In this document: piece by piece, positions 46,435 to 56,106 of the stretch
Layout: each line of letters starts with the position of its first letter
Position numbering within the stretch: position 1 is the stretch's first letter
Source of the DNA: Bacteroidota bacterium
GTDB lineage: Bacteria > Bacteroidota > Bacteroidia > AKYH767-A > 2013-40CM-41-45
Reading direction: 5' to 3'
Assembly (NCBI GenBank): GCA_016721305.1
Contig: JADKIH010000016.1
Location: 1-64,000 of the forward strand
DNA: 64,000 nucleotides
Program-made: the position numbers and the translations under genes
Notes under the pieces: model-generated
The model's input: the letters and a program-made list of their open reading frames with translations, nothing else
What the model was told of the DNA's origin: nothing
Databases searched by the model: none

Positions 46435-47151
46435 ATGAATCTATCTTTAATTGTTCCTGTTTATAATGAAGAGCTCACGATTGCTAAGTTGCTGAAGAAA
46501 TTGTATTCGGTGGACTTTAAAGATGTGAACGTTGTTGAAGTGATAGTTGTGAATGATTGTTCAACCGATCATACGAAAGTTGCTATTGAGAATTTCATAG
46601 ACGAGAATCCGGGACATAAGGCTCTCAAGTTTGTAAGTCACTCTGTCAATCAGGGCAAAGGTGCCGCTATTCGTACAGGAATTTTACATGCAACAGGTGA
46701 TTATACTATTATACAGGATGCAGATCTGGAGTTAGATCCGGGAGAGATAAATAATTTATTGATGCCGGTTTTTCGTGTAAATGCCGACGTAGTTTACGGA
46801 TCACGTTTTGCCGGAGGAAAAAATCCGAGATCGATTTTATCATACTGGCATAGTAAGGCGAATCATTTTCTGACAGGCTTTTCAAATCTGCTTTCGAATA
46901 TGAATATCACCGACATGGAAACGTGTTATAAACTGGTTAGGACAGATGTTCTAAAGCAGATTATTATCAAGGAAAACCGTTTTGGCTTTGAGCCGGAAAT
47001 TACCGCGAAGCTTGGTAAAATGCGTCACTTGATTATTTACGAAGTTGGTATTTCTTATTACGCGCGCAAATCGATGGAAGGGAAGAAAATTGGTTGGAAA
47101 GATGGGGTACGGGCTATGTGGTGTATTGTCAAATACAATTTGCTGGATTAG
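46435..47151 (+). CDS. GT2-family (DPM1-like) glycosyltransferase
   Basis: A 238-residue GT-A glycosyltransferase. Motifs are SLIVPVYNEELTIAKLLKKL at the N-terminus, VVNDCSTDHTKVAIENF, and the metal-binding QDADLELDPGEINNLL (about residue 95). The C-terminal part has ARKSMEGKKIGWKDGVRAMW. It is likely to transfer a sugar to a polyprenyl phosphate, providing a lipid-linked donor. The GT-C-like membrane protein that follows directly (stop-TAG then ATG, no gap) could use such a donor. Confidence 0.88.
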   Translation: MNLSLIVPVYNEELTIAKLLKKLYSVDFKDVNVVEVIVVNDCSTDHTKVAIENFIDENPGHKALKFVSHSVNQGKGAAIRTGILHATGDYTIIQDADLELDPGEINNLLMPVFRVNADVVYGSRFAGGKNPRSILSYWHSKANHFLTGFSNLLSNMNITDMETCYKLVRTDVLKQIIIKENRFGFEPEITAKLGKMRHLIIYEVGISYYARKSMEGKKIGWKDGVRAMWCIVKYNLLD

Positions 47152-49407
47152 ATGAGTGTTATTCTCTTTTTTCTGAATATCTATCTTCTCTTTCGCATCG
47201 TGGAACACTTTGCTGAGGCGGAGGATTCGTCGTTAGACAGATTTAGAATTTCATTTTTCAGAACATCGGTTCTTTTCGCTCTCTTTGTTTACCTGCAAGT
47301 TCATCTGCTTTCGCGAGTCGATTTAATTTCGTTTGGAAGTTTATTGATTTCGAATTTCGTTTTTGCTTTTACCCTTGGAATAATTATGTTCCGATATGAA
47401 ATACCATTTTTTCGTTCGCCGAATTTTTTTTTGACAAAAGGAGAGAAGGTTGTGTTGTCGATCATTTTCATTATCTTAATTGTTCCGCTACTGTTTTTGC
47501 TCTTCTATGTACCACCGAATAATTCGGATGCTGTCACCTGTTATTTAATTCGTGTTGAAAATTGGTTGTGGAACGGAAATATCGAGGCATACCCAACGCA
47601 GAATTTATACGAAATTTATTACAACCATTTCCCGCAATTCTTTATGGTGAATATGCGGGCTCTTTCGGGTGGCGATTCATTTTCTGCCGTCTTTCAATTC
47701 TTCGCCTACATCGGTTCGGCCATCGCAGCTTCGGCCATCGTGAAGGAAGTGTTTAATGGTAACAGAAAAGCGCAATGGCTCTCAGCACTCATTGTGATTT
47801 GTTTGCCTCAGGCTATTCTTCAAAGTACGGCTACGATGTATGATTTACAAGCAGGATATTTTTGTCTGATCGCTGCTTACTTTGGCTTCCGGCTTTTGAA
47901 AAGGAAGTCATTTCAAATTCCTGATATTATCTTTTTTGCCTTGAGCTTTGCCTTTGCGAGCTACACAAAATATACGTCTATATTCTTCATTTTCCCGTTT
48001 TCGCTATGGGTGATCTTCGCAATATGGAGAAATAGTCTGCAAAAAATGATGTTGACGGGAGTGATGTTGGTTTTTGTTTTTGTCATCATTCATTTGCCGT
48101 TATTTATGAGCAATCATCAGATGTTTGGCAAGTGGATTGCTCCGGGAAAAGAATATGCTCGGCTCGATCAGGTCGTGAATGAGAAGCATTCGTTCTCCGA
48201 CGTTATTTCCGGTCTATCAAAAAATATTGCACTTAATTTTAATACATATTCATCGTCAATAAATGGATTAGTTCATAGCTCGGTTTTAAAACTGCATTCT
48301 GCTCTTAATGTCGACGTCAATGATCGCCAACTGAATTTGAATCACTATTACGAAAAAGGCTCCGGAGCAATTTCCGAAACGGTCACAGGAAATACTTTTA
48401 TTGCCTTTCTGGGAATAATTACACTCGTATTATTTGTTGTGAAATTGTTGGCGCGAAGAGGGTTTAAGGATGAGAATAAGGAGATGTTTTACTTGCTTTG
48501 CTTATCGACCGGCTTTATTCTCTTTTGTATAGTTTTTAAATTTCAGCAATGGAATGCGCGATTGCAATTGCCGTTTTTTCTATTGCTTGCACCATGGTTG
48601 GCCATGCAGATAATTAAGTTTTTGGAGAAGCGTGAGAGAATTGTTTCCATCTTAATTGTTTGCTTAATCCTCAGCGCGCTTCCATGTGTTTATTTGAACT
48701 ATGGTAAACCACTTGTTTCTTATTATAGTCTTCGTTCATATTTTAATCGTCCGCCTCAATTTGTAAATAAAAGAGAAATTGCAACCTTGCTTGAGATGAA
48801 TGGTGGATTAACGGAGGAATATCTACGTCCGTATTATTCCGGTGAAAGCAATTCTTCCTTTCTTAAATTGGATCCGAATCTCGCGTCTGATGGTCGCAGT
48901 ATAGCTATCTCGCTTTTAAATTCAATTGGATATTTTCAAACCGAGAAAAGTATTTTTGAAAAATCAGAGAACGAAATGAGATTGCATCCGGGAAATGAAG
49001 GGGCCATGACTTTGATGCACAATTACGAAAAGGCAGCCAACTTTCTTTCTAAGAAAGGGGATTCGTGGCTAGCTCCCATTGGATTGGTATTCCGGCATTC
49101 AGAAGAATATCCTTTTCTGTCGATGATGGATGGGCTTAACATAAGGCCTTCTGTAAAATTGAGGCATATTAGTACTATCGAATTAATCGGTCAGAATCGA
49201 AATTTTTATCGCCCGTTTGAATACCGTTACATCGTTACAAATGATAGTAGGTTTATTTCAATGCTGGATCGATCAGCTATTTTGCAGGATACGGCTTTCG
49301 GGGGTATTCACGTTATTAGTTTGAATAAGTTGCAGCAAAGCAGGTACGTTCTAAGCAAAGATGGTAAAACGTATTTGTTGAATTCTGAATTATCCATTCG
49401 GGAATGA
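47152..49407 (+). CDS. multi-pass membrane protein, probable GT-C-type glycosyltransferase
   Basis: A 751-residue protein with about ten hydrophobic segments in the first 500 residues and a soluble C-terminal part (about 510-751). The first large loop contains YVPPNNSDAVTCYLIRVENWLWN, an acidic residue in the position typical of GT-C enzymes, followed by AYPTQNLYEIYYNHFPQFFM. GT-C enzymes move a sugar from a polyprenyl-phosphate donor to an acceptor outside the membrane. It is coupled to the upstream GT2 gene (ATG directly after the stop). The family call is by architecture, and the acceptor is unknown. Confidence 0.7.
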   Translation: MSVILFFLNIYLLFRIVEHFAEAEDSSLDRFRISFFRTSVLFALFVYLQVHLLSRVDLISFGSLLISNFVFAFTLGIIMFRYEIPFFRSPNFFLTKGEKVVLSIIFIILIVPLLFLLFYVPPNNSDAVTCYLIRVENWLWNGNIEAYPTQNLYEIYYNHFPQFFMVNMRALSGGDSFSAVFQFFAYIGSAIAASAIVKEVFNGNRKAQWLSALIVICLPQAILQSTATMYDLQAGYFCLIAAYFGFRLLKRKSFQIPDIIFFALSFAFASYTKYTSIFFIFPFSLWVIFAIWRNSLQKMMLTGVMLVFVFVIIHLPLFMSNHQMFGKWIAPGKEYARLDQVVNEKHSFSDVISGLSKNIALNFNTYSSSINGLVHSSVLKLHSALNVDVNDRQLNLNHYYEKGSGAISETVTGNTFIAFLGIITLVLFVVKLLARRGFKDENKEMFYLLCLSTGFILFCIVFKFQQWNARLQLPFFLLLAPWLAMQIIKFLEKRERIVSILIVCLILSALPCVYLNYGKPLVSYYSLRSYFNRPPQFVNKREIATLLEMNGGLTEEYLRPYYSGESNSSFLKLDPNLASDGRSIAISLLNSIGYFQTEKSIFEKSENEMRLHPGNEGAMTLMHNYEKAANFLSKKGDSWLAPIGLVFRHSEEYPFLSMMDGLNIRPSVKLRHISTIELIGQNRNFYRPFEYRYIVTNDSRFISMLDRSAILQDTAFGGIHVISLNKLQQSRYVLSKDGKTYLLNSELSIRE

Positions 49408-49640
49408 GCTCAATTGTCGGAATTCATAGTTTCAGGTTCAGTCAATCGATTCTGTCATCAATAAAATACGAGCATTTACTCTTGAGTTAAATACCATAAT
49501 TGAGAGATCTTATGATTTGCTTTTTTGAACCGGAAAATTCGTTGCAATGGTCTTTGCATTTGGTGTACAAACCCCGTTTTGGCTATTACCATTTGATTTT
49601 TGACTTGTGAAGAAGATTTCCCTTGCACAATTCCTTTTCG

Positions 49641-49648
49641 TATATTCG
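49641..49648 (+). promoter_or_regulatory. -7-like box (TATATTCG) for deoC
   Basis: TATATTCG lies 28 bases before the chosen ATG at 49677. The box overlaps no gene and supports a deoC transcript start near 49655. Confidence 0.45.
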
Positions 49649-49676
49649 CTAGCCTATTTTGGCTAAGATCCATAGA

Positions 49677-50582
49677 ATGAAAAGAACAGATTATTTAGTG
49701 ACCGACAGCCCTGCGATTGATCAGGTGGGTGTGGAGGAACGAATTTCGCGTTTTTCGAAGCGAAGTATTAAAAAGGAGTCGAAAATGGCTGCCCTGAAGA
49801 TGGCGCTCAGTATGGTCGATCTCACCACTCTTGAAGCAAAAGATACTCCCGGGAAAGTAAAGCAACTTTGTACGAAAGCAATGCATCCGCATTCGGCTTA
49901 TTCCGATATTCCTCCTGTTGCGGCCGTTTGTGTGTACCCGAATCTGGTGCGTGTTGCAAAAGAGGCGTTGAAGGGTTCCAAAGTAAAAGTTGCGGCTGTG
50001 GCAACGGCCTTCCCAAGCGGTATGTCTACACGCAAGGTGAAGCTCGAAGAAACTAAGTGGGCGGTGAACGAAGGTGCTGATGAAATCGATATGGTGATTT
50101 CCCGCGGACATTTCCTCGCCAGCGAATATAATTTCGTGTTCGATGAAATCTGTGCCGTGAAAGAAGCTTGCGGACAAGCACATCTCAAAGTGATTTTGGA
50201 AACAGGTGAGTTGAGTACGCTCGACAATGTGCGTCGTGCTTCTGATCTCGCTATGCATGCCGGAGCTGATTTTATTAAAACTTCGACAGGGAAAATTCAA
50301 CCTGCTGCGACATTGCCTGTAACATTGGTGATGCTCGAAGCGATTCGTGATTTCTATTATGAAACAGGAAAACGAATCGGAATGAAACCGGCAGGTGGTA
50401 TTGCAACTTCCAAGCTGGCGTTGAATTATCTCGTCGTTCTTCGCGAAACATTGGGCAACGATTGGCTGAATGCCGATATGTTCCGTTTCGGAGCTTCGGC
50501 CTTGGCGAACGATTTGCTCATGCAGATTGTGAAGGAGAAGGAAGGCGTTTATCAGAGTATCGATTATTTTTCAAAAGACTAA
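49677..50582 (+). CDS. deoC: deoxyribose-phosphate aldolase
   Basis: A 301-residue class I aldolase that splits 2-deoxyribose 5-phosphate into acetaldehyde and glyceraldehyde 3-phosphate. The catalytic region is KVILETGEL, then HAGADFIKTSTGK, which carries the Schiff-base lysine, and AGGIATSKLALNYLVVL. An upstream TTG at 49659 is possible, but the ATG at 49677 follows a promoter-like box at a normal distance. The N-terminal about 45 residues extend past the core family. The aldehyde dehydrogenase that follows could oxidise the acetaldehyde product. Confidence 0.95.
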   Translation: MKRTDYLVTDSPAIDQVGVEERISRFSKRSIKKESKMAALKMALSMVDLTTLEAKDTPGKVKQLCTKAMHPHSAYSDIPPVAAVCVYPNLVRVAKEALKGSKVKVAAVATAFPSGMSTRKVKLEETKWAVNEGADEIDMVISRGHFLASEYNFVFDEICAVKEACGQAHLKVILETGELSTLDNVRRASDLAMHAGADFIKTSTGKIQPAATLPVTLVMLEAIRDFYYETGKRIGMKPAGGIATSKLALNYLVVLRETLGNDWLNADMFRFGASALANDLLMQIVKEKEGVYQSIDYFSKD

Positions 50583-50624
50583 TTACTAACGGGAAGTGTA
50601 TATGCTTCCTCTATAGATATCAGA

Positions 50625-52112
50625 ATGGCAAAGACGAAATCAAAAAAGAACGTTGCAATAAAATTCGATACTGACTGGAAATACGATCCGGCTCCGGAAA
50701 GCAAGGATCATATCCGCTTACAGGAGTCGTACGACTTATTCATCAACGGTGAATTCAGCAAGCCTTCTTCAGGAAAATATTTTGAAACCATTAATCCGGC
50801 TAATGAAAAGAAGCTAGCTATGGTTGCCGACGCCAACGAAAAAGATGTTGATCGGGCCGTCACGTCAGCTCGTACGGCTTATGATAAAACATGGTCGAAA
50901 ATGCCCGCAAAAGAGCGGGGTAAATACATCTATCGTATTGCACGTATCATGCAGGAGCGCGCTCGCGAGTTAGCCGTTATCGAATCAATGGATGGCGGAA
51001 AAGCTATTCGTGAATCACGCGATGTAGATGTTCCTTTAGCAGCCGCACACTTCTTCTACTATGCAGGCTGGGCCGATAAAGTTAAGTATGCCGTTCCGGG
51101 AGCTTCCGCAAAACCGTTGGGAGTAGCCGGACAAATTATTCCGTGGAATTTCCCGTTGCTCATGGCAGCATGGAAAATCGCTCCTGCTCTTGCAGCAGGA
51201 AATACAGTTGTATTGAAGCCGGCTGAAACGACTCCGCTTACAGCATTGAAGTTAGCTGAGATTATTCGCGATGCAGATTTACCTCCGGGAGTTGTAAATA
51301 TCATTACAGGTGCCGGCGCTACAGGTGCTGCTTTGGTGAATCATCCGGGTATTGATAAGATTGCTTTTACAGGAAGCACAGATGTAGGCAAGATTATTCA
51401 GAAAGCCATTGCCGGAACAAATAAGAAATATACTCTTGAATTAGGTGGTAAAGCTGCCAATATCATTTTCGAAGATGCGGCGATTGATCAGGCGGTTGAA
51501 GGTATCATCAACGGTATCTTCTTCAATCAAGGTCACGTTTGTTGCGCAGGTTCTCGATTGTTCATTCAGGAAAGTGTTGCGAAGAAAGTTATTCGCAAGC
51601 TGAAAGACAGAATGGAAACCCTTATCGTCGGTGATCCGCTTGATAAGAATACAGACATCGGTGCTATCAATTCAAAAATGCAGCTTGATAAGATTAAGCA
51701 GTATTTGAAAATCGGTGTAAACGAAGGAGGAGAAATGTTCCAGACTTCTTGCTCAGTGCCTTCGAAAGGTTTCTGGTGTAAGCCGACATTGTTTACGAAT
51801 GTATCGCAATCGTCGCGCATTGTTCAGGAGGAAATCTTCGGACCGGTATTAGCGATTCAAACATTCAGAACGGTTGAAGAAGTGATTGAAAAAGCAAACA
51901 ACATTCCTTACGGATTAAGTGGTGGTGTTTGGACAGATAAAGGTTCAAAGATTTTCAAAGTAACATCAGCACTTCGTGCAGGTGTGGTTTGGGCAAATAC
52001 GTATAATAAATTTGATCCAACCTCTCCTTTTGGAGGCTACAAAGAAAGTGGAGTAGGACGCGAAGGCGGTTTGCATGGCCTTATGCCGTATTTGGAAGTT
52101 GAACACAATTAA
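50625..52112 (+). CDS. aldehyde dehydrogenase (catalytic, ALDH16-like)
   Basis: A 495-residue ALDH-superfamily enzyme with all hallmarks: GQIIPWNFPLLMAAWKIAPALAAGN, ELGGKAANIIFEDA with the catalytic glutamate, and FNQGHVCCAGSRLF with the catalytic cysteine (residue 306 or 307). The end PFGGYKESGVGREGGLHG is a normal ALDH terminus. It follows deoC by 42 bases and precedes a shortened ALDH, matching the order of ALDH16-type two-domain proteins. It probably oxidises the acetaldehyde released by DeoC, but the substrate is inferred. Confidence 0.93.
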   Translation: MAKTKSKKNVAIKFDTDWKYDPAPESKDHIRLQESYDLFINGEFSKPSSGKYFETINPANEKKLAMVADANEKDVDRAVTSARTAYDKTWSKMPAKERGKYIYRIARIMQERARELAVIESMDGGKAIRESRDVDVPLAAAHFFYYAGWADKVKYAVPGASAKPLGVAGQIIPWNFPLLMAAWKIAPALAAGNTVVLKPAETTPLTALKLAEIIRDADLPPGVVNIITGAGATGAALVNHPGIDKIAFTGSTDVGKIIQKAIAGTNKKYTLELGGKAANIIFEDAAIDQAVEGIINGIFFNQGHVCCAGSRLFIQESVAKKVIRKLKDRMETLIVGDPLDKNTDIGAINSKMQLDKIKQYLKIGVNEGGEMFQTSCSVPSKGFWCKPTLFTNVSQSSRIVQEEIFGPVLAIQTFRTVEEVIEKANNIPYGLSGGVWTDKGSKIFKVTSALRAGVVWANTYNKFDPTSPFGGYKESGVGREGGLHGLMPYLEVEHN

Positions 52113-52133
52113 GATTATAAAAAGAAATTGAAA

Positions 52134-53063
52134 ATGGATCAGGCAGAAAAAAGTAAAACTGAAACTATCAACGGTGCTCACGTGAACGGACAATCCGGCA
52201 AAAGCGGACGTCTCGACGTGTTGAAGACCTATAAAATATACATCGACGGAAAATTTCCTCGTACTGAGTCGGGTCGTTATTACATTCTGAACGATAAGAG
52301 CGGAAATACGCTGGCAAATATCTGTCAGAGCTCCCGTAAAGATTTTCGTGAAGCCGTTGTTGCTGCACGTAAAGCTCAACCGGGCTGGACAGGAAAGTCG
52401 GCTTACAATCGCAGCCAGATTCTTTACCGCATTGCAGAAATGCTCGAAGGACGTCGTGCGCAATTTGTCGATGAGCTGACGAAACAGGGAAGCACAACTG
52501 CTCAAGCGGAAAATGAAGTGAGCTTGTCTGTCGATCGTTTAGTGTATTATGCAGGCTGGTGCGACAAGTATCAGCAAGTGTTCAGTGCGGTGAATCCGGT
52601 TGAATCGTCACACTTCAATTTCTCCGTTGCAGAGCCGACAGGAGTTGTGTCTGCATTGTCGCCTGAGAATTACGGACTCATCGGATTAGTATCTGTTATA
52701 GCTCCCGCAGTTGCAGGAGGAAATACGATTATCGTTTTAGCTTCGTCAGAAAAGCCGCTGTGCGCAGTTACTTTCGGCGAAGTAATAAATTCTTCTGATG
52801 TTCCGGGCGGAGTAGTGAATCTGCTTACCGGTTATCGTTCTGAATTGATTTCGCATTTCGCCAATCACATGGATGTAAATGCCATTGTTTATTGCGACGA
52901 TGTTCAGGAAGAAATTTCTAAGGTGAAAGAATTATCGGCGATGAATGTAAAACGCGCCGTTGTATATAAAGACGATAACTGGATGAAAGAATCGTCGCAC
53001 AATGGCTATCGCATTATGGATTTGCAGGAAATTAAAACAACCTGGCATCCGATCGGACAATAA
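52134..53063 (+). CDS. shortened aldehyde-dehydrogenase-like protein lacking the catalytic cysteine half
   Basis: A 309-residue protein with the ALDH N-terminal pattern (KIYIDGKFPRTESGRYY, NRSQILYRIAEMLEGRR, VSLSVDRLVYYAGWCDKYQ, PTGVVSALSPENYGLIGLVSV). It ends where the catalytic cysteine and C-terminal domain would begin (TTWHPIGQ). This is a natural-looking protein end in the family, not a frameshift: there is no downstream ALDH frame. The catalytic enzyme plus a non-catalytic half-ALDH mirrors the two-domain ALDH16 proteins, here as separate genes. An upstream TTG at 52128 is less likely than the ATG at 52134. Confidence 0.82.
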   Translation: MDQAEKSKTETINGAHVNGQSGKSGRLDVLKTYKIYIDGKFPRTESGRYYILNDKSGNTLANICQSSRKDFREAVVAARKAQPGWTGKSAYNRSQILYRIAEMLEGRRAQFVDELTKQGSTTAQAENEVSLSVDRLVYYAGWCDKYQQVFSAVNPVESSHFNFSVAEPTGVVSALSPENYGLIGLVSVIAPAVAGGNTIIVLASSEKPLCAVTFGEVINSSDVPGGVVNLLTGYRSELISHFANHMDVNAIVYCDDVQEEISKVKELSAMNVKRAVVYKDDNWMKESSHNGYRIMDLQEIKTTWHPIGQ

Positions 53064-53065
53064 GT

Positions 53066-53647
53066 ATGGCAGAAGACATTTTCCCGCCGCATTCATTGGT
53101 AAGTCGTGAGGAAAGATCCCGACTTCTGAAGCAGCAACCGCTCGTTATCTGGATGACCGGACTTAGTGGTTCGGGAAAGACAACGCTGGCTAAATTGCTC
53201 GAGAAAGAATTGCTGGAGCGCGGTAAAATTGCTTATTCGCTCGACGGTGATACACTGCGTGCCGGACTCAATAAGGATTTAGGATTCAGTGATGCCGACC
53301 GGAAAGAGAATGTCCGTCGTGCCGGGGAAATATGTCGGGTTTTGGCCGATGCCGGAATGATAGTAATTACTTCTTTCATTTCACCATTCAAAGCTGACCG
53401 CGATGCAGTGCGAGCACTTTTTCCCAAAGGGCAATTTATCGAGGTGTACGTAAAAGCATCCATCGAGGCCTGTGAAAAGCGCGACACAAAAGGCCTGTAC
53501 AAAAAAGCAAGAGCCGGAGAAATCAAAAACTTTACCGGAATTGATTCACCTTACGAAGCGCCTGAGAAGGCAGAAGTTGTTGTGGATACGGAGAGTGAGA
53601 GTGTGGAGAAGAGCGTTTCGAAGTTGCTTACTTGCCTGGGAATTTAG
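53066..53647 (+). CDS. cysC: adenylylsulfate (APS) kinase
   Basis: A 193-residue P-loop kinase that makes PAPS from APS and ATP. Walker A is MTGLSGSGKTTLAKLL (about 28-40), then YSLDGDTLRAGLNKDLGFSDADRKENVRR, followed by FISPFKADRDAVRALF and IEVYVKASIEACEKRDTKGLYKKARAGEIKNFTGI, family hallmarks. It follows the half-ALDH by 2 bases but belongs functionally with cysD and cysN downstream. A separate promoter box at 53682 starts the cysD transcript. Confidence 0.96.
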   Translation: MAEDIFPPHSLVSREERSRLLKQQPLVIWMTGLSGSGKTTLAKLLEKELLERGKIAYSLDGDTLRAGLNKDLGFSDADRKENVRRAGEICRVLADAGMIVITSFISPFKADRDAVRALFPKGQFIEVYVKASIEACEKRDTKGLYKKARAGEIKNFTGIDSPYEAPEKAEVVVDTESESVEKSVSKLLTCLGI

Positions 53648-53681
53648 CCGGCAAAATTTCAAAAAAATACTCCGATTTTTA

Positions 53682-53689
53682 TATCTTTA
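53682..53689 (+). promoter_or_regulatory. -7 box (TATCTTTA) for cysD
   Basis: TATCTTTA followed by CCCC, the extended form also seen before the NifU-like, RRM and ruvB genes. Here a leader of about 45 bases separates it from the ATG at 53744, so the cysD mRNA is not leaderless. Confidence 0.55.
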
Positions 53690-53743
53690 CCCCACTATCA
53701 AGTGATTATTTTGTTTAAAATCTAAGCATCTAAGCAACAACTA

Positions 53744-54676
53744 ATGTTCTCCTACAACCTAAACCACCTAAACGAACTCGAAGCCGAAAGCATTTTCGTG
53801 ATTCGTGAAGTTGCAGCTCAGTTTGAGCGGCCGGTGTTGTTGTTTAGCGGAGGGAAAGATTCAATCATTACATCTTATCTGGCCCAAAAGGCATTTTATC
53901 CGGCGAAGATTCCTTTTGCCTTAATGCATATTGATACAGGTCATAATTTCGAAGAGACGATTGCTTTTCGCGATCAATGGGTCGATAAATTGAAAGTGAA
54001 ATTGATTGTACGTTCTGTCCAGTCATCGATCGATAAAGGAAGAGTGGTAGAGGAGAAGGGTCCGATGGCCAGCCGGAATTCGTTGCAGACGATTACTTTG
54101 CTTGATGCCATCGAAGAATTCCGTTTCGATGCAGCAATTGGTGGAGCCCGCCGCGACGAAGAGAAAGCTCGTGCAAAAGAACGTTTCTTTTCTCATCGCG
54201 ATGAATTCGGTCAGTGGGAACCTAAGAATCAACGTCCGGAATTGTGGACTTTATTTAACGGACGAAAAAATCACGGAGAGCATTTTCGTATTTTCCCGTT
54301 GAGTAACTGGACAGAATTAGACATCTGGAATTATATACAAAGAGAAAATCTGGATCTGCCGTCGATTTACTTCGCACACAAGCGTAAAGTATTCCGTCGT
54401 CAGAATTCTATATATGCATTTGCAGATTTCATGCAATTGCTCCCTGAAGAAAAAACAGAAGAACTTACTGTTCGCTTCCGAACCATCGGTGATATGACAT
54501 GTACCGGAGCTATGGAATCACAAGCTCACGATATCAAATCAATCATCGCCGAACTTCTCACCTCACGCCTCACCGAACGCGGAACCCGCATCGACGATCA
54601 GCGGAGTGAGAGTGCGATGGAGGATAGGAAGAAGCAGGGGTATTTTTTAGCATTAGTTAATTCGTTAATTAGCTAA
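53744..54676 (+). CDS. cysD: sulfate adenylyltransferase subunit 2
   Basis: A 310-residue ATP-pyrophosphatase-fold protein that, with CysN, activates sulfate to APS. Motifs are LFSGGKDSIITSYLAQKAF (PP-loop, about 34-50), MHIDTGHNFEETIAFRD and AIGGARRDEEKARAKERFFSHRDEF, then PLSNWTELDIWNYIQRENLDLPS. Length is normal. It precedes cysN by 130 bases. No cysH or sulfite reductase is present nearby, which suggests PAPS here serves sulfation. Confidence 0.97.
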   Translation: MFSYNLNHLNELEAESIFVIREVAAQFERPVLLFSGGKDSIITSYLAQKAFYPAKIPFALMHIDTGHNFEETIAFRDQWVDKLKVKLIVRSVQSSIDKGRVVEEKGPMASRNSLQTITLLDAIEEFRFDAAIGGARRDEEKARAKERFFSHRDEFGQWEPKNQRPELWTLFNGRKNHGEHFRIFPLSNWTELDIWNYIQRENLDLPSIYFAHKRKVFRRQNSIYAFADFMQLLPEEKTEELTVRFRTIGDMTCTGAMESQAHDIKSIIAELLTSRLTERGTRIDDQRSESAMEDRKKQGYFLALVNSLIS

Positions 54677-54806
54677 GGTTTAATGTGAGCATAGGGAATG
54701 ATTGACCTGGGAAATCATTATTTAATTATGTAATGATAGTTATATAGGATTGCCAATAATTAGCTAATCAGCCAATCAGAAAATTAACCGAATCAACTAA
54801 AACAAG

Positions 54807-56066
54807 ATGCCCACCCGCCAAGACATAGAACTCCTTCGTTTCACCACATGTGGTAGTGTGGATGACGGGAAAAGTACGCTCATTGGGCGGTTGCTTTTGG
54901 ATACACGTAATATTTTTGAGGATCAGTTGCAGGCGTTGAAGGCTTCGAGCGAGAGACGGGGATTGTCGGAAATGGATTTGTCGTTGCTGACGGATGGATT
55001 GAAGGCAGAGAGAGAGCAGGGAATTACCATCGACGTAGCTTACCGTTATTTTTCTACTCCAAAAAGAAAGTTCATTATATCTGATGCTCCCGGACATTTG
55101 CAGTATACGCGCAATATGGTGACGGGTGCATCAACGGCCAATCTGGCTTTGATCCTGATTGATGCCCGTAAAGGAATGGTTGAGCAAACTCGACGACATG
55201 CATTTATTGCCAGCTTGCTGGGAATTCCGCATATGGTTGTTTGCATAAATAAAATGGATCTGGTCGATTGGGATCAGACAGTGTATGAAAATATTGTTGA
55301 AGAATTCCGAATGTTTTCTTCACGCCTGGATACACAGGATATTCAGTTCATTCCAATCAGCGCTAAGTTTGGCGATAATGTAGTAGACCGTTCGAAGAAC
55401 ATGAACTGGTACGAAGGAAGTACGCTCATGTTTAATCTGGAAAACGTCCACATCAGCGGCGATCAAAATCACATCGATTGTCGGTTCCCTGTTCAATATG
55501 TTATTCGTCCGCAAGATGATCAGTTTCACGATTACCGTGCGTATTCAGGAAGAATCATCGGCGGTGTTTTTCGTCCGGGCGATAAAGTGATGGTCTTGCC
55601 TTCCGGTTTTACATCTAAGATTTCAAAAATCAATGTAGCTGATCGGGAAGTGTCCGAAGGTTTTTCACCTATGTCAGTTTCAATTCAGCTCGAAGATGAT
55701 GTTGATATCAGTCGTGGCGATATGCTCGTCCGTGAAAACAATCTACCACAGACGGGACAGGAAATTGATGTGATGATTTGCTGGATGAACGAAAAGCCAT
55801 TGATGGAAGGGAAAAGATACGTGCTCCGTCACACCACACGCGAGTTGCGCTGTATGATCAAGGAGATTCGGTATAAAATTGATATTACCACCTTGCGTCG
55901 TCTCGAAAACGAAAAGCAACTTGGCATGAATGATATTGGACGAATTCATCTTCGCACCACTCTGCCATTGTATTATGACAGTTACCGACGCAATCGCAAT
56001 ACGGGGAGTTTGATTCTCGTCGATGAAGCCACCAATGAAACTGTTGGAGCCGGAATGATTCTCTGA
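54807..56066 (+). CDS. cysN: sulfate adenylyltransferase subunit 1 (GTPase)
   Basis: A 419-residue translational-GTPase-type protein that couples GTP hydrolysis to APS synthesis. The G1 motif is CGSVDDGKSTLIGRLL (about 12-26), G3 is DAPGHLQYTRNM and G4 is NKMDLVDW. There is no APS-kinase domain at the end, in keeping with a separate cysC. Length is typical of the stand-alone subunit. The 54677-54806 gap before it contains AT-rich octamer-like text (AATTAGCTAATCAGCC). Confidence 0.96.
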   Translation: MPTRQDIELLRFTTCGSVDDGKSTLIGRLLLDTRNIFEDQLQALKASSERRGLSEMDLSLLTDGLKAEREQGITIDVAYRYFSTPKRKFIISDAPGHLQYTRNMVTGASTANLALILIDARKGMVEQTRRHAFIASLLGIPHMVVCINKMDLVDWDQTVYENIVEEFRMFSSRLDTQDIQFIPISAKFGDNVVDRSKNMNWYEGSTLMFNLENVHISGDQNHIDCRFPVQYVIRPQDDQFHDYRAYSGRIIGGVFRPGDKVMVLPSGFTSKISKINVADREVSEGFSPMSVSIQLEDDVDISRGDMLVRENNLPQTGQEIDVMICWMNEKPLMEGKRYVLRHTTRELRCMIKEIRYKIDITTLRRLENEKQLGMNDIGRIHLRTTLPLYYDSYRRNRNTGSLILVDEATNETVGAGMIL

Positions 56067-56106
56067 TCAGTTTCAATTTATCCGCACTCATAAATTTTTT
56101 GCATAT

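Noticed and set aside
52134..53063. The half-ALDH as a frameshifted full ALDH
   Set aside because: I see no remaining ALDH C-terminal coding in the following bases, which are occupied by cysC from 53066.
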